Program-made: the position numbers and the translations under genes | DNA from: CAZMVU01 sp964569295 | GTDB lineage: Bacteria > Hydrogenedentota > Hydrogenedentia > Hydrogenedentales > JAGMZX01 | Length of the DNA: 6,334 bases | Assembly (NCBI GenBank): GCA_964569295.1 | Contig: CAZMVU010000248.1 | Span: forward strand, 1-6,334 | Reading direction: 5' to 3' | In this document: positions 1 to 5,679 of the stretch, in pieces | How the letters are laid out: every line of letters starts with the position of its first letter | Numbering within the stretch: the stretch's first letter is position 1 | Notes under the pieces: model-generated | What the model saw: the letters and a program-made list of their open reading frames with translations, nothing else | Database searches by the model: none | What the model was told of the DNA's origin: nothing

Positions 1-8
1 GGGACCGA

Positions 9-89
9 TTGCCGAAAGGTGTGCGCCGCACCACGGCAAACGGCTAAAGAGTTACAGATTCTTTAGCCGCTTGCTGGGGGCCGTTTGCC
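9..89. other. Cluster of competing inverted repeats in noncoding DNA
   Basis: Three inverted repeats are packed into about 80 bases. Arm pair A is TTGCCG (9-14) with CGGCAA (34-39), enclosing a second stem GGTGTG (18-23)/CGCACC (27-32, one G-T pair). Pair B is CGGCTAAAGA (41-50) with TCTTTAGCCG (60-69), ten perfect pairs around a nine-base loop. Pair C is GGCAAACGGC (35-44) with GCCGTTTGCC (80-89), ten perfect pairs. C shares bases with both A and B, so full C cannot form together with A or full B. Mutually exclusive folds are typical of attenuators and riboswitch-like leaders, but they also occur in repeat elements. No T-run follows the stems on either strand, so a simple intrinsic terminator is unlikely. 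I do not recognise a known RNA family. The structure is seen directly; any regulatory role is inference. Confidence 0.5.
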
Positions 90-267
90 ATACTTCATCG
101 GGTGCCCCGGTCTCGGATTATCAGCAAGATAATGATGGCACGGTCTTCGCGGGGTGAATCTCTCCGGCCCCCAGCGCATGTGCGCAAGAGCAGTGGCCTT
201 GTCTGCCTTTGGCGGATTACCGCCGCACTCCGAAGTGGCGCCAACGGGATGGCTGGCGCAGGGCAGA

Positions 268-298
268 TTGGCGAAGGGAGCGCGCCGCCTTGCGCCAA
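268..298 (-). terminator. Stem-loop just after amrS, possible transcript end
   Basis: TTGGCGAAGG (268-277) pairs with CCTTGCGCCAA (288-298) over ten base pairs, with one bulged G at 292 and a ten-base GC-rich loop. On the minus strand it begins 15 bases beyond the amrS stop codon, where an mRNA 3' stem is expected. The bases that follow on that strand (TCTGCCC) are not a U-tract, so it does not meet the standard for an intrinsic terminator. It may instead be a 3' stabilising hairpin or act with another termination factor. Confidence 0.4.
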
Positions 299-313
299 AC
301 AGTTCGAGGTGCG

Positions 314-1429
314 CTATATCCGCACGGGCCTGGGAAAGCCGCTGCCTTCGCTGCGTGGGGGTGGATGGGCTTCCCATACGCCGGGGATGGCATGGCCGCA
401 TTCCGGGCATTTGCCGTCCCGCATGTGGTTGGCGGCGACAAGGAAACCATTCCGCTCGATGACCGTGTGGCCACATTCGGGGCAGTGCGTGTTCTCCCGA
501 TCGCCCACCATACCGGCGAGGTTGCCGGGGTAGACAAACTGGAGGCCCGCCTCTTTGCCGGCGTTGTAGGCGCGCTCGAGGTCATCTGTGGTGGTGCGCC
601 GCCCGCCGTCCATCTTATAGTCGGGGCGGAAGGCCGTGACGTGCCAGGGGATTGCCGGCGATACCTCCGCGATGAAGGCCGCCATGTCGCGCAGTTCCTC
701 GTCGCTGTCGTTGAGATCCGGGACGACGAGGGTTACCAGCTCGACCCAGTAGTCCATCTGCTTGAGACGGCGGATACTGTCGAGCACAGTATCGAGCTTG
801 CAGCCGAGTTTGCGATATTCCTTGTCGCGAAAACTTTTCAGATCGACCTTATAGAGCTGAGTAAAGGGGCGCAGGTAGTCCAGGACCTCGGGCGTGGCGT
901 TGCCGTTGCTCACGAAACCGCACGCAATGCCCTCGGCGTGGGCGCGCTTGAACACCTCGCCCGCCCAGTCCGCGGTAATGAGCGGTTCGTTGTAGGTGCT
1001 CACGATTACGGGGATATGCTCTTTCACCGCGAAGTCGACCATGTCCGCCGCCTGCACAAAGCGCGGCATGGCCACGGCCTGATCGTCGCGCAGGGCCTGG
1101 CTGGTCACCCAGTTCTGGCAGTAGGAACAGTGCAGGTCACAGCCGAGCATGCCGAAAGACAGGGCATCGCGCCCGGGGAAAGCATGGAAGAACGGCTTCT
1201 TCTCGATAGGGTCGGCCTGCAATCCGGCAACGTAATTGCCGGGCACGCGCAACTCGCCATCCCGGTTGAAGCGCACACGGCACACACCCGCCTTGCCCTC
1301 GCGGATAAGACACCGGTGACCGCAGGCGAGACAGCGCACCGCCTTGTCCGTTTCCTGCCGCACCAGGGCCGGATCCGCAGCAATAGTGTTTTCGTACAAA
1401 AGCTTTTTAAGTGATGTTGTATTGGCCAT
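314..1429 (-). CDS. amrS: AmmeMemoRadiSam system radical SAM enzyme (AmrS)
   Basis: This 371-residue cytoplasmic protein belongs to the radical SAM enzymes named for co-occurrence with AMMECR1- and Memo-family proteins; it is related to pyruvate formate-lyase activating enzymes. The signature CX3CX2C is C97, C101 and C104 (GCDLHCSYCQNW), which should hold the 4Fe-4S cluster that cleaves S-adenosylmethionine. An N-terminal cysteine group (C33, C36, C40, C50) precedes it. A C-terminal zinc-ribbon-like pair follows: C316/C319 and C341/C344, each CPECG. All are usual for the family, and the length is near normal apart from a Pro/Arg-rich tail of about 18 residues after IPGVW. The start at 1429 leaves the usual 30 or so residues before the first cysteine group, and the next Met (94) lies far inside; its ribosome site is weak (GCGGA). 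The substrate is not known to me. No AMMECR1 or Memo gene is in the window; they may lie beyond the edge or elsewhere. Confidence 0.95.
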   Translation of the reverse strand: MANTTSLKKLLYENTIAADPALVRQETDKAVRCLACGHRCLIREGKAGVCRVRFNRDGELRVPGNYVAGLQADPIEKKPFFHAFPGRDALSFGMLGCDLHCSYCQNWVTSQALRDDQAVAMPRFVQAADMVDFAVKEHIPVIVSTYNEPLITADWAGEVFKRAHAEGIACGFVSNGNATPEVLDYLRPFTQLYKVDLKSFRDKEYRKLGCKLDTVLDSIRRLKQMDYWVELVTLVVPDLNDSDEELRDMAAFIAEVSPAIPWHVTAFRPDYKMDGGRRTTTDDLERAYNAGKEAGLQFVYPGNLAGMVGDRENTHCPECGHTVIERNGFLVAANHMRDGKCPECGHAIPGVWEAHPPPRSEGSGFPRPVRI

Positions 1430-1591
1430 CGTGATTGTCCGCTCGAGTTGTCCAGTGCCTCTTGTTCTTGTTCTTCTTGCCTGTTTTATCGTAACACATG
1501 CCGCCGGACGCCATCGCTCGCGCGGACCGCCGGGCCTGTGCCATCATAAGCGCCATGAGATGAAATTGCTGGCTGACGGGAGACTTGGCGC
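1430..1591. promoter_or_regulatory. Divergent spacer between amrS and yjbQ
   Basis: This 162-bp spacer separates two genes that point away from each other, so it must hold both promoters or a shared control region. I found no strong -35/-10 pair for either gene. The best minus-strand -10 candidate is TACGAT near 1490, without a matching -35. A small direct repeat, CTTGTTCTTGTTCTTCTTG (about 1461-1479), gives the amrS leader a purine-rich run (AAGAAC units). Its role is unknown and chance is possible. Confidence 0.4.
1578..1582 (+). promoter_or_regulatory. Ribosome binding site of yjbQ
   Basis: GGGAG lies nine bases upstream of the ATG at 1592, a normal spacing for a Shine-Dalgarno site. It supports that ATG as the start. 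Confidence 0.6.
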
Positions 1592-2008
1592 ATGACTTTT
1601 CAGGAATCTCTATCATTGACAACGCAAGAAAGCGGGGAAATGCATGACATCACAGACGCGATTTGCGCGATTGTGGCGCGGTCGGGCGTAACGGCCGGGC
1701 TGGTGCATGTGTTCAATGTGGGCAGCACAGCCTGTGTCGGGTGTATCGAGTTCGAGCCGGGGCTGGAAGCGGACCTGCCGCGGGAATTGAGCCGGCTACT
1801 GCCGCCTGGGCGGCATTACGGCCACGAGCAGGCCTGGCACGACGGCAACGGCCACTCGCACCTGCAAGCCACGCTCATGGGCCCGGGACTCACCGTGCCG
1901 GTCAGCGAGGGGCGGCTGGTGCTGGGCACATGGCAGCAGGTATTTCACCTCGAGTGCGACGTGAAACCGCGCAACCGCCGGATCGTGGTCACGGTGATGG
2001 GGGACTGA
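1592..2008 (+). CDS. yjbQ: YjbQ family protein (UPF0047, secondary thiamine-phosphate synthase-like)
   Basis: This is a complete 138-residue single-domain cytoplasmic protein, the usual size for the YjbQ/UPF0047 family. Family landmarks appear in order: an N-terminal FQESLSL strand, DIT at 19-21, the pocket segment HVFNVGST (39-46), the acidic IEFEPG (52-57), the HDGNGHSHL stretch (83-91) that supplies conserved histidines, the signature RLVLGTWQQ (108-116), and the closing PRNRRIVVTVMGD. E. coli YjbQ has weak thiamine-phosphate synthase activity, which gave rise to the product name, but the physiological role of the family is unsettled. The start agrees with homologues and with a GGGAG site nine bases upstream. 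It is divergent from amrS, and its last 20 bases overlap the 3' end of the hybrid kinase on the other strand. No thiamine-pathway gene is nearby, so the context does not support that function. Confidence 0.93.
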   Translation: MTFQESLSLTTQESGEMHDITDAICAIVARSGVTAGLVHVFNVGSTACVGCIEFEPGLEADLPRELSRLLPPGRHYGHEQAWHDGNGHSHLQATLMGPGLTVPVSEGRLVLGTWQQVFHLECDVKPRNRRIVVTVMGD

Positions 2009-5000
2009 TTTCCGCGTTCGCTGGCCCCGCTTCATCAAGGGCGTCTCGGATGGCCCGGCACAGGGTCTCGGTGACAATGGGCTTGGGAACGAACTGGTGT
2101 ATTTCATCCTGCAAATCCGGATCCTCATGGGCCCGGCCAGCGTAGCCGCTGATGAGCACAAGGGGGAGCCTGGGGTGTTTTTCGTGTAGTGCCTTCGCGA
2201 ACTGGATGCCGTCGGTCATGGGCATGAGGTAATCGGTGACGACGAGATCGAAGGGTTGTTCGCCTTGGGTAAAATACGCGAGCGCCTGCTGCGCGTTGTC
2301 GCAGGTGGCGACTTCATAGCCGCGAATTTGCAGGTTCATGGCAATGACCTGGGCCACATCGTTGTCGTCATCAACCACGAGAACCCGTTCGCAGCCGCCG
2401 CTGGGTGTGTATGTTTCAGCGGCAGAAACCGCGCCAACGATGCCCAGGCGGGGAAAGTAAACGTGGATGGTGGTACCGGCGCCAACGGTGCTGTCGACCT
2501 GCACGGCGCCGCCCATACTTTCGACAATACCGTGGACCACAGCAAGACCGAGCCCCGTGCCGTCGCCAACGGCCTTGGTCGTATAGAACGGCTCGAAGAT
2601 GCGCGGCAGAATATCAGGGGCTATCCCGGCGCCCGTGTCGGCGACGGCAAGGTGCACATACTCGCCGGCCTCTAGCATCCCGACATCGACATAGAACGGG
2701 GGCTCGATTTGCAGCACCTCGAGCTTCACAGTCAGCGAGCCGCCGCACTCGCGCATGGCATAAAAGGCATTCGTGCACAGATTCATGATTACCTGATGAA
2801 TCCGGGTGGCATCCGCCAGCACATACCCCGTATTGGCCTCCATGTTGCTATAGATGGCGATGTTCGCCGGTAACGCGGCGCGCAGGAACTTCAGCGCCTC
2901 CTTCACGATAAGGTCGATCTGGACCGGTGCGTACTCCTGGTCTTCCTGGCGGCTGAAGGTGAGAATCTGCGATACCAGATCCGAGGCGCGGCCAGCGGCT
3001 TTCAGGATGCTGTGCAGATTCTCCAGGGTGGGATGGTCTTCCGGCAACCGGTCGAGGCCGACTTCCGCATGGCCCACGACCAGCGACAGCAGGTTGTTGA
3101 AATCGTGCGCGATGCCGCCCGCCAGTGTGCCGATAGCCTGCATCTTCTGACCCTGGCGCAATTGCCGCTCGAGAAGGACCTCGTTCGTAACATCGCGCTT
3201 GAGAGCGACATAATTGACGATCTCCCCGGCCTCTCCGCGCACGGGGGAGATCGTGGCGTCTTCGTAAAAGAGATCGCCATTCTTCCGGCGGTTGACGAAA
3301 CGCCCCTGCCACGTGCTGCCCCGCGTGATGGTCTCCCAAAGCTCCCGGTAGAACGCTTCCGTGTGGCGGTCGCTGCGAAGCATGCGCGGCGTGCACCCGA
3401 TCGCCTCCTCCGCTGTATAGCCGGTCTGCTGCGTGAAAGCGGGGTTCACATAGCGGATGACGCCAGCGGCATCGGTAATCAGCACCGACTCCGCCGCCTG
3501 CTCGATGGCCGTGGCCAGACGCATCCGCTCTTCCTCCGCGCGCCGCTCCGCATCGATATCCCGGAACACGCAGTGAACCAGGCGGCGGCCTTGGAAGGGC
3601 AGTGTCGTCAGCGCGACAGACGCCTGGAAGGTGCTCCCATCCCTGCGCAAGTGCACCCAGTCAAACTGGCGTGATCCCTCGCGAAGCGCAATGCGCAGGT
3701 TGTTCGCGGCCATCTCCAGCGAGTCGCTGCCATCGGGTTGCCTGGGCGGGGCAAAGGCCGAGGGGCGCTTGCCGAGAACCTGCTCATGGCTTTCGATGCC
3801 CAGCAAGCGCAGGGCGGCGGCGTTGCAGTCGACGGTGCGACCCGCCGTATCGAGCAGCACGGCCGCGTCCGAGGAGGCATGGAAGATTCGCATGAACGTT
3901 CGCTCGCTTTCGTTCAACGCATCCTCTGTGGCGCGCTGCGCGGTGACATCGCGCATGTACAAGGCAAAACGGGTCACCTCCCGGCTCGCGCCCATAACCG
4001 GTTCAATGTTGATAGCGAGGCGAAAGCCCATAAGCTCCTCTTCCATGCACGCCGTCTCTTTGCTATCGGCAACCATAGCAAGGCGTTCGCGCACGGCCAC
4101 GGCCGTCCTCGCCGGCATGAGCGGAAAGAGTTCCATATTGCGCAATTGCGCCGCGCTTCGGTTGAACGCGCGCGCAAGGTTCTCATTCGCCGTGAGGATG
4201 CTTCCCCACCTGTCAATGAGCAGCACCATGTCAGTCGTGGCGTTGAGCAGCGCGCGGTTCATCTCCTCCGAGCGTTCGACCGCACGCTGGATGCGCTCGC
4301 GTTCGGTGACGTCGCGGCTGGTACCCTGAATTTCGGTCACGACCCCCGCTTCATCCACCATGCTCGTGTAGCGCACTTCCACCGGAAACACCCGCCCATC
4401 TTTGCGCCGGAAAGACAGCACGAGCATCTGGCTGCGCGCCCCATCCGCGTACTGCAATGCCTCGGAGAAGGCCTCCCAGGCAGGCTCAAGGCTTTCACTG
4501 GCAACAATAAAGCTGAGCGTGCGCCCCAGCACCTCCTCCACCTCATAACCCATCATGGCATGAACCACCGGACTGATAAAGACGATGCGCCCTTCCGTAT
4601 CCAACCGCCACACGATATCGGGCGAACAATCGACAAGATCGCGATACCGCGCTTCGCTGGCGGCAAGTGCTTCCTCCGCCTGTTTGCGCTCCGTAATATC
4701 AAGGCTGTTTTCGAGAACCGCATAGAGCTGGTGGTTCTCCTCCCGCATCGGAAACAACCGCACCCACACCGTGCTGCCCGCCGCAGGCCCCTCTTCCACC
4801 ACCGTTTCGAACACACGGGACTTGTTGGTCCGCACCACCTCGGCCAGCGGGTCCGACTCCTGGCCCGGCGCACGAAGCGGGGTCTCCGCCAGCGCCCCCG
4901 TGAGATGCCGCGACGCAATGCGGTTGCGCCACAACAAGGCGCCATCCGGCGAAAACACGCGCATGCCGTCGTGCGTGGTTTCCTGCACCCCATTCAAGAA

Positions 5001-5348
5001 ACGGCGCTCCGCCTCCAACGCGGCGAGCGTATTGCGGCGCTCACGCCCAAGATACCCCAGAAATTCACTGCACACGACCACAACGAAAGACGACACAGTC
5101 AAGACCCGGCTCACTTCAGCCATGTCCCCACCAAGGCCCTTGTTTGTTTGGTACGCCGCAATGAACAGCGCCCCCAACATGGTCAGATATACCCACCGCG
5201 GATGCAGAAACGCCGCCACGAAAACCGCTACCAGCGGCAGGTACAGCCATTGATCCGACATCTGGTTATGGATAAGCGTCATGCTCATCGCGGCAACCAC
5301 CACCGCGAAGCCAACCACCAGCACAAAAGGCGTCAAATTCCACTTCAT
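1989..5348 (-). CDS. Membrane hybrid sensor histidine kinase, five PAS-like domains, C-terminal receiver
   Basis: Numbering is from the preferred ATG at 5348 (1119 residues). Four hydrophobic segments, about 5-25, 34-50, 52-68 and 83-100, anchor it in the inner membrane. Five PAS-like units follow, near 119-220 (divergent), 225-350, 361-475, 483-600 and 611-722; several end in the linker pattern DITER or RDVT. The dimerisation helix carries the phospho-accepting H748 in AHDFNN, the NtrB-like HDFNN class. The ATP domain shows an N-box (N856, N860), G1 box DTGAG (904-908), F-box FEPF (918-921) and G2 box GDGTGLGL (928-935). The receiver has D993-D995, phospho-acceptor D1039, S1067 and K1089. 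All catalytic residues are present, so kinase and receiver should work. The input signal and downstream partner are unknown: no response regulator or output domain is adjacent. An upstream in-frame ATG at 5381 would add 11 residues but has no ribosome site. Confidence 0.95.
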   Translation of the reverse strand: MKWNLTPFVLVVGFAVVVAAMSMTLIHNQMSDQWLYLPLVAVFVAAFLHPRWVYLTMLGALFIAAYQTNKGLGGDMAEVSRVLTVSSFVVVVCSEFLGYLGRERRNTLAALEAERRFLNGVQETTHDGMRVFSPDGALLWRNRIASRHLTGALAETPLRAPGQESDPLAEVVRTNKSRVFETVVEEGPAAGSTVWVRLFPMREENHQLYAVLENSLDITERKQAEEALAASEARYRDLVDCSPDIVWRLDTEGRIVFISPVVHAMMGYEVEEVLGRTLSFIVASESLEPAWEAFSEALQYADGARSQMLVLSFRRKDGRVFPVEVRYTSMVDEAGVVTEIQGTSRDVTERERIQRAVERSEEMNRALLNATTDMVLLIDRWGSILTANENLARAFNRSAAQLRNMELFPLMPARTAVAVRERLAMVADSKETACMEEELMGFRLAINIEPVMGASREVTRFALYMRDVTAQRATEDALNESERTFMRIFHASSDAAVLLDTAGRTVDCNAAALRLLGIESHEQVLGKRPSAFAPPRQPDGSDSLEMAANNLRIALREGSRQFDWVHLRRDGSTFQASVALTTLPFQGRRLVHCVFRDIDAERRAEEERMRLATAIEQAAESVLITDAAGVIRYVNPAFTQQTGYTAEEAIGCTPRMLRSDRHTEAFYRELWETITRGSTWQGRFVNRRKNGDLFYEDATISPVRGEAGEIVNYVALKRDVTNEVLLERQLRQGQKMQAIGTLAGGIAHDFNNLLSLVVGHAEVGLDRLPEDHPTLENLHSILKAAGRASDLVSQILTFSRQEDQEYAPVQIDLIVKEALKFLRAALPANIAIYSNMEANTGYVLADATRIHQVIMNLCTNAFYAMRECGGSLTVKLEVLQIEPPFYVDVGMLEAGEYVHLAVADTGAGIAPDILPRIFEPFYTTKAVGDGTGLGLAVVHGIVESMGGAVQVDSTVGAGTTIHVYFPRLGIVGAVSAAETYTPSGGCERVLVVDDDNDVAQVIAMNLQIRGYEVATCDNAQQALAYFTQGEQPFDLVVTDYLMPMTDGIQFAKALHEKHPRLPLVLISGYAGRAHEDPDLQDEIHQFVPKPIVTETLCRAIRDALDEAGPANAEISPPSP

Positions 5349-5354
5349 GGACAT

Positions 5355-5362
5355 CCCCCTCT
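5355..5362 (-). promoter_or_regulatory. Ribosome binding site that sets the kinase start
   Basis: Read on the minus strand, AGAGGGGG ends six bases before the ATG at 5348, and its GAGG core is nine bases away. It lies inside the coding sequence of the longer reading from 5381, touches the intervening ATG at 5354 too closely to serve it, and the 5381 ATG is preceded only by ATAGAACAG. This favours 5348 as the true start. Confidence 0.6.
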
Positions 5363-5385
5363 GCGTATCTTTCCTTGCCATCTGT

Positions 5386-5412
5386 TCTATATGATTACAC
5401 TGCGAAGATCAA
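5386..5412 (-). promoter_or_regulatory. Possible promoter of the hybrid kinase
   Basis: On the minus strand TTGATC (5412-5407) and TATAGA (5391-5386) each match four of six consensus bases, with a short 15-base spacer. Transcription would begin near 5379, at or inside the upstream ATG at 5381, which again points to the ATG at 5348 as the start. The match is modest and could be chance. Confidence 0.3.
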
Positions 5413-5465
5413 GAGGAAGCGCATAACCCAAGGCAACCACCGCCAGAAGGCCGCCATGTGAATTC

Positions 5466-5495
5466 TTGACAAAACGCGCCCCAAAACGCTATCAC
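5466..5495 (+). promoter_or_regulatory. Promoter of the tRNA-Arg gene
   Basis: A perfect -35 hexamer TTGACA (5466-5471) is followed after 18 bases by TATCAC (5490-5495), four of six matches to the -10 consensus. Transcription would start near 5502, only a few bases before the mature tRNA 5' end at 5506, so the leader would be very short. The location right upstream of a tRNA supports a housekeeping sigma-factor promoter. Confidence 0.6.
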
Positions 5496-5505
5496 ATCCA
5501 CCAAC

Positions 5506-5580
5506 GCCCCGATAGTTCAAGGGATAGAACTTCCGCCTCCTAAGCGGACAATGCTGGTTCGAGTCCAGCTCGGGGCGCCA
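5506..5580 (+). tRNA. tRNA-Arg (anticodon CCT)
   Basis: A complete cloverleaf is visible. The acceptor stem GCCCCGA (5506-5512) pairs with TCGGGGC (5570-5576), followed by discriminator G and an encoded CCA (5578-5580). The D-stem is GTTC/GAAC (5515-5518/5527-5530). The anticodon stem is TCCGC/GCGGA (5532-5536/5544-5548) with loop CTCCTAA, which places anticodon CCT at 5539-5541 to read AGG. A four-base variable loop precedes the T-arm GCTGG/CCAGC with loop TTCGAGT. All stems pair perfectly and there is no intron, so it should be functional. It stands alone, with its own promoter, between the divergent kinase gene and the convergent RhuM gene. AGG is usually a rare arginine codon in GC-rich genomes, so this is likely a minor isoacceptor. 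Confidence 0.97.
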
Positions 5581-5604
5581 TGTCTTCTTTGTCGGAAGGG
5601 GGTG

Positions 5605-5634
5605 CGGCAGGCGGGGTTACAGAGGATTCTGCCG
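5605..5634. terminator. Weak hairpin between the tRNA and RhuM genes
   Basis: CGGCAG (5605-5610) pairs with CTGCCG (5629-5634) around an 18-base loop. An overlapping alternative pairs GCCGAG (5631-5636) with CTCGGC (5652-5657). On the plus strand the first stem is followed by AGTTGTTTCT, a poor T-rich tail. This is the only candidate end point for the convergent tRNA and RhuM transcripts, and neither stem is strong. Its loop holds GTTACAGA, which also occurs in the loop of the hairpin at 41-69. Confidence 0.3.
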
Positions 5635-5679
5635 AGTTGTTTCTGGTGGTTCTCGGCCGTGGCTTATTCCTGTCCCGGC

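Larger units (their letters stand above)
1..313. other. Noncoding region downstream of amrS
   Basis: No convincing gene is visible between the window edge and the amrS stop. Open frames cross it on both strands, but they continue as antisense or alternate-frame shadows of amrS or have low-complexity Arg/Pro-rich content without recognisable motifs. The stretch is rich in inverted repeats: 9-89, ATTATC/GATAAT at 117-133, GCGCCA/TGGCGC at 238-259, and the stem at 268-298. It could be an intergenic spacer with a 3' untranslated region, a structured RNA locus, or a decayed gene. The sequence alone does not decide between these. Confidence 0.5.

Noticed and set aside
9..89. Known riboswitch (c-di-GMP GEMM or SAM-type) suggested by GGCAAACGG and GAAAGG
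   Set aside because: The short matches are not in the order or spacing of those aptamers, and the conserved core bases are missing. No downstream gene start is visible in the window.
63..533. Open frames on both strands across the left noncoding region
   Set aside because: They overlap the 3' end of amrS in other frames, are rich in Arg, Pro and Ala, have no convincing ribosome site and match no family I know.
209..1414. 401-codon open frame on the plus strand
   Set aside because: It is antisense to amrS, whose cysteine motifs and family landmarks are unmistakable. Its translation shows no domain, and long antisense frames are common in GC-rich genes.
1461..1479. CTTGTT-like microrepeat in the amrS leader
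   Set aside because: There are only two exact units and one partial unit. This is too short to call a repeat array or phase-variable tract.
3738..5426. 562-codon open frame on the plus strand
   Set aside because: It is antisense to the kinase, where PAS domains read cleanly on the minus strand. Its translation is His/Arg-rich without a recognisable fold, as expected of a codon-bias shadow.
5553..5580. Second copy of the tRNA 3' end as an attachment site within the window
   Set aside because: I looked for a repeat of the T-arm and acceptor sequence to the right of the tRNA and saw none before 6334.
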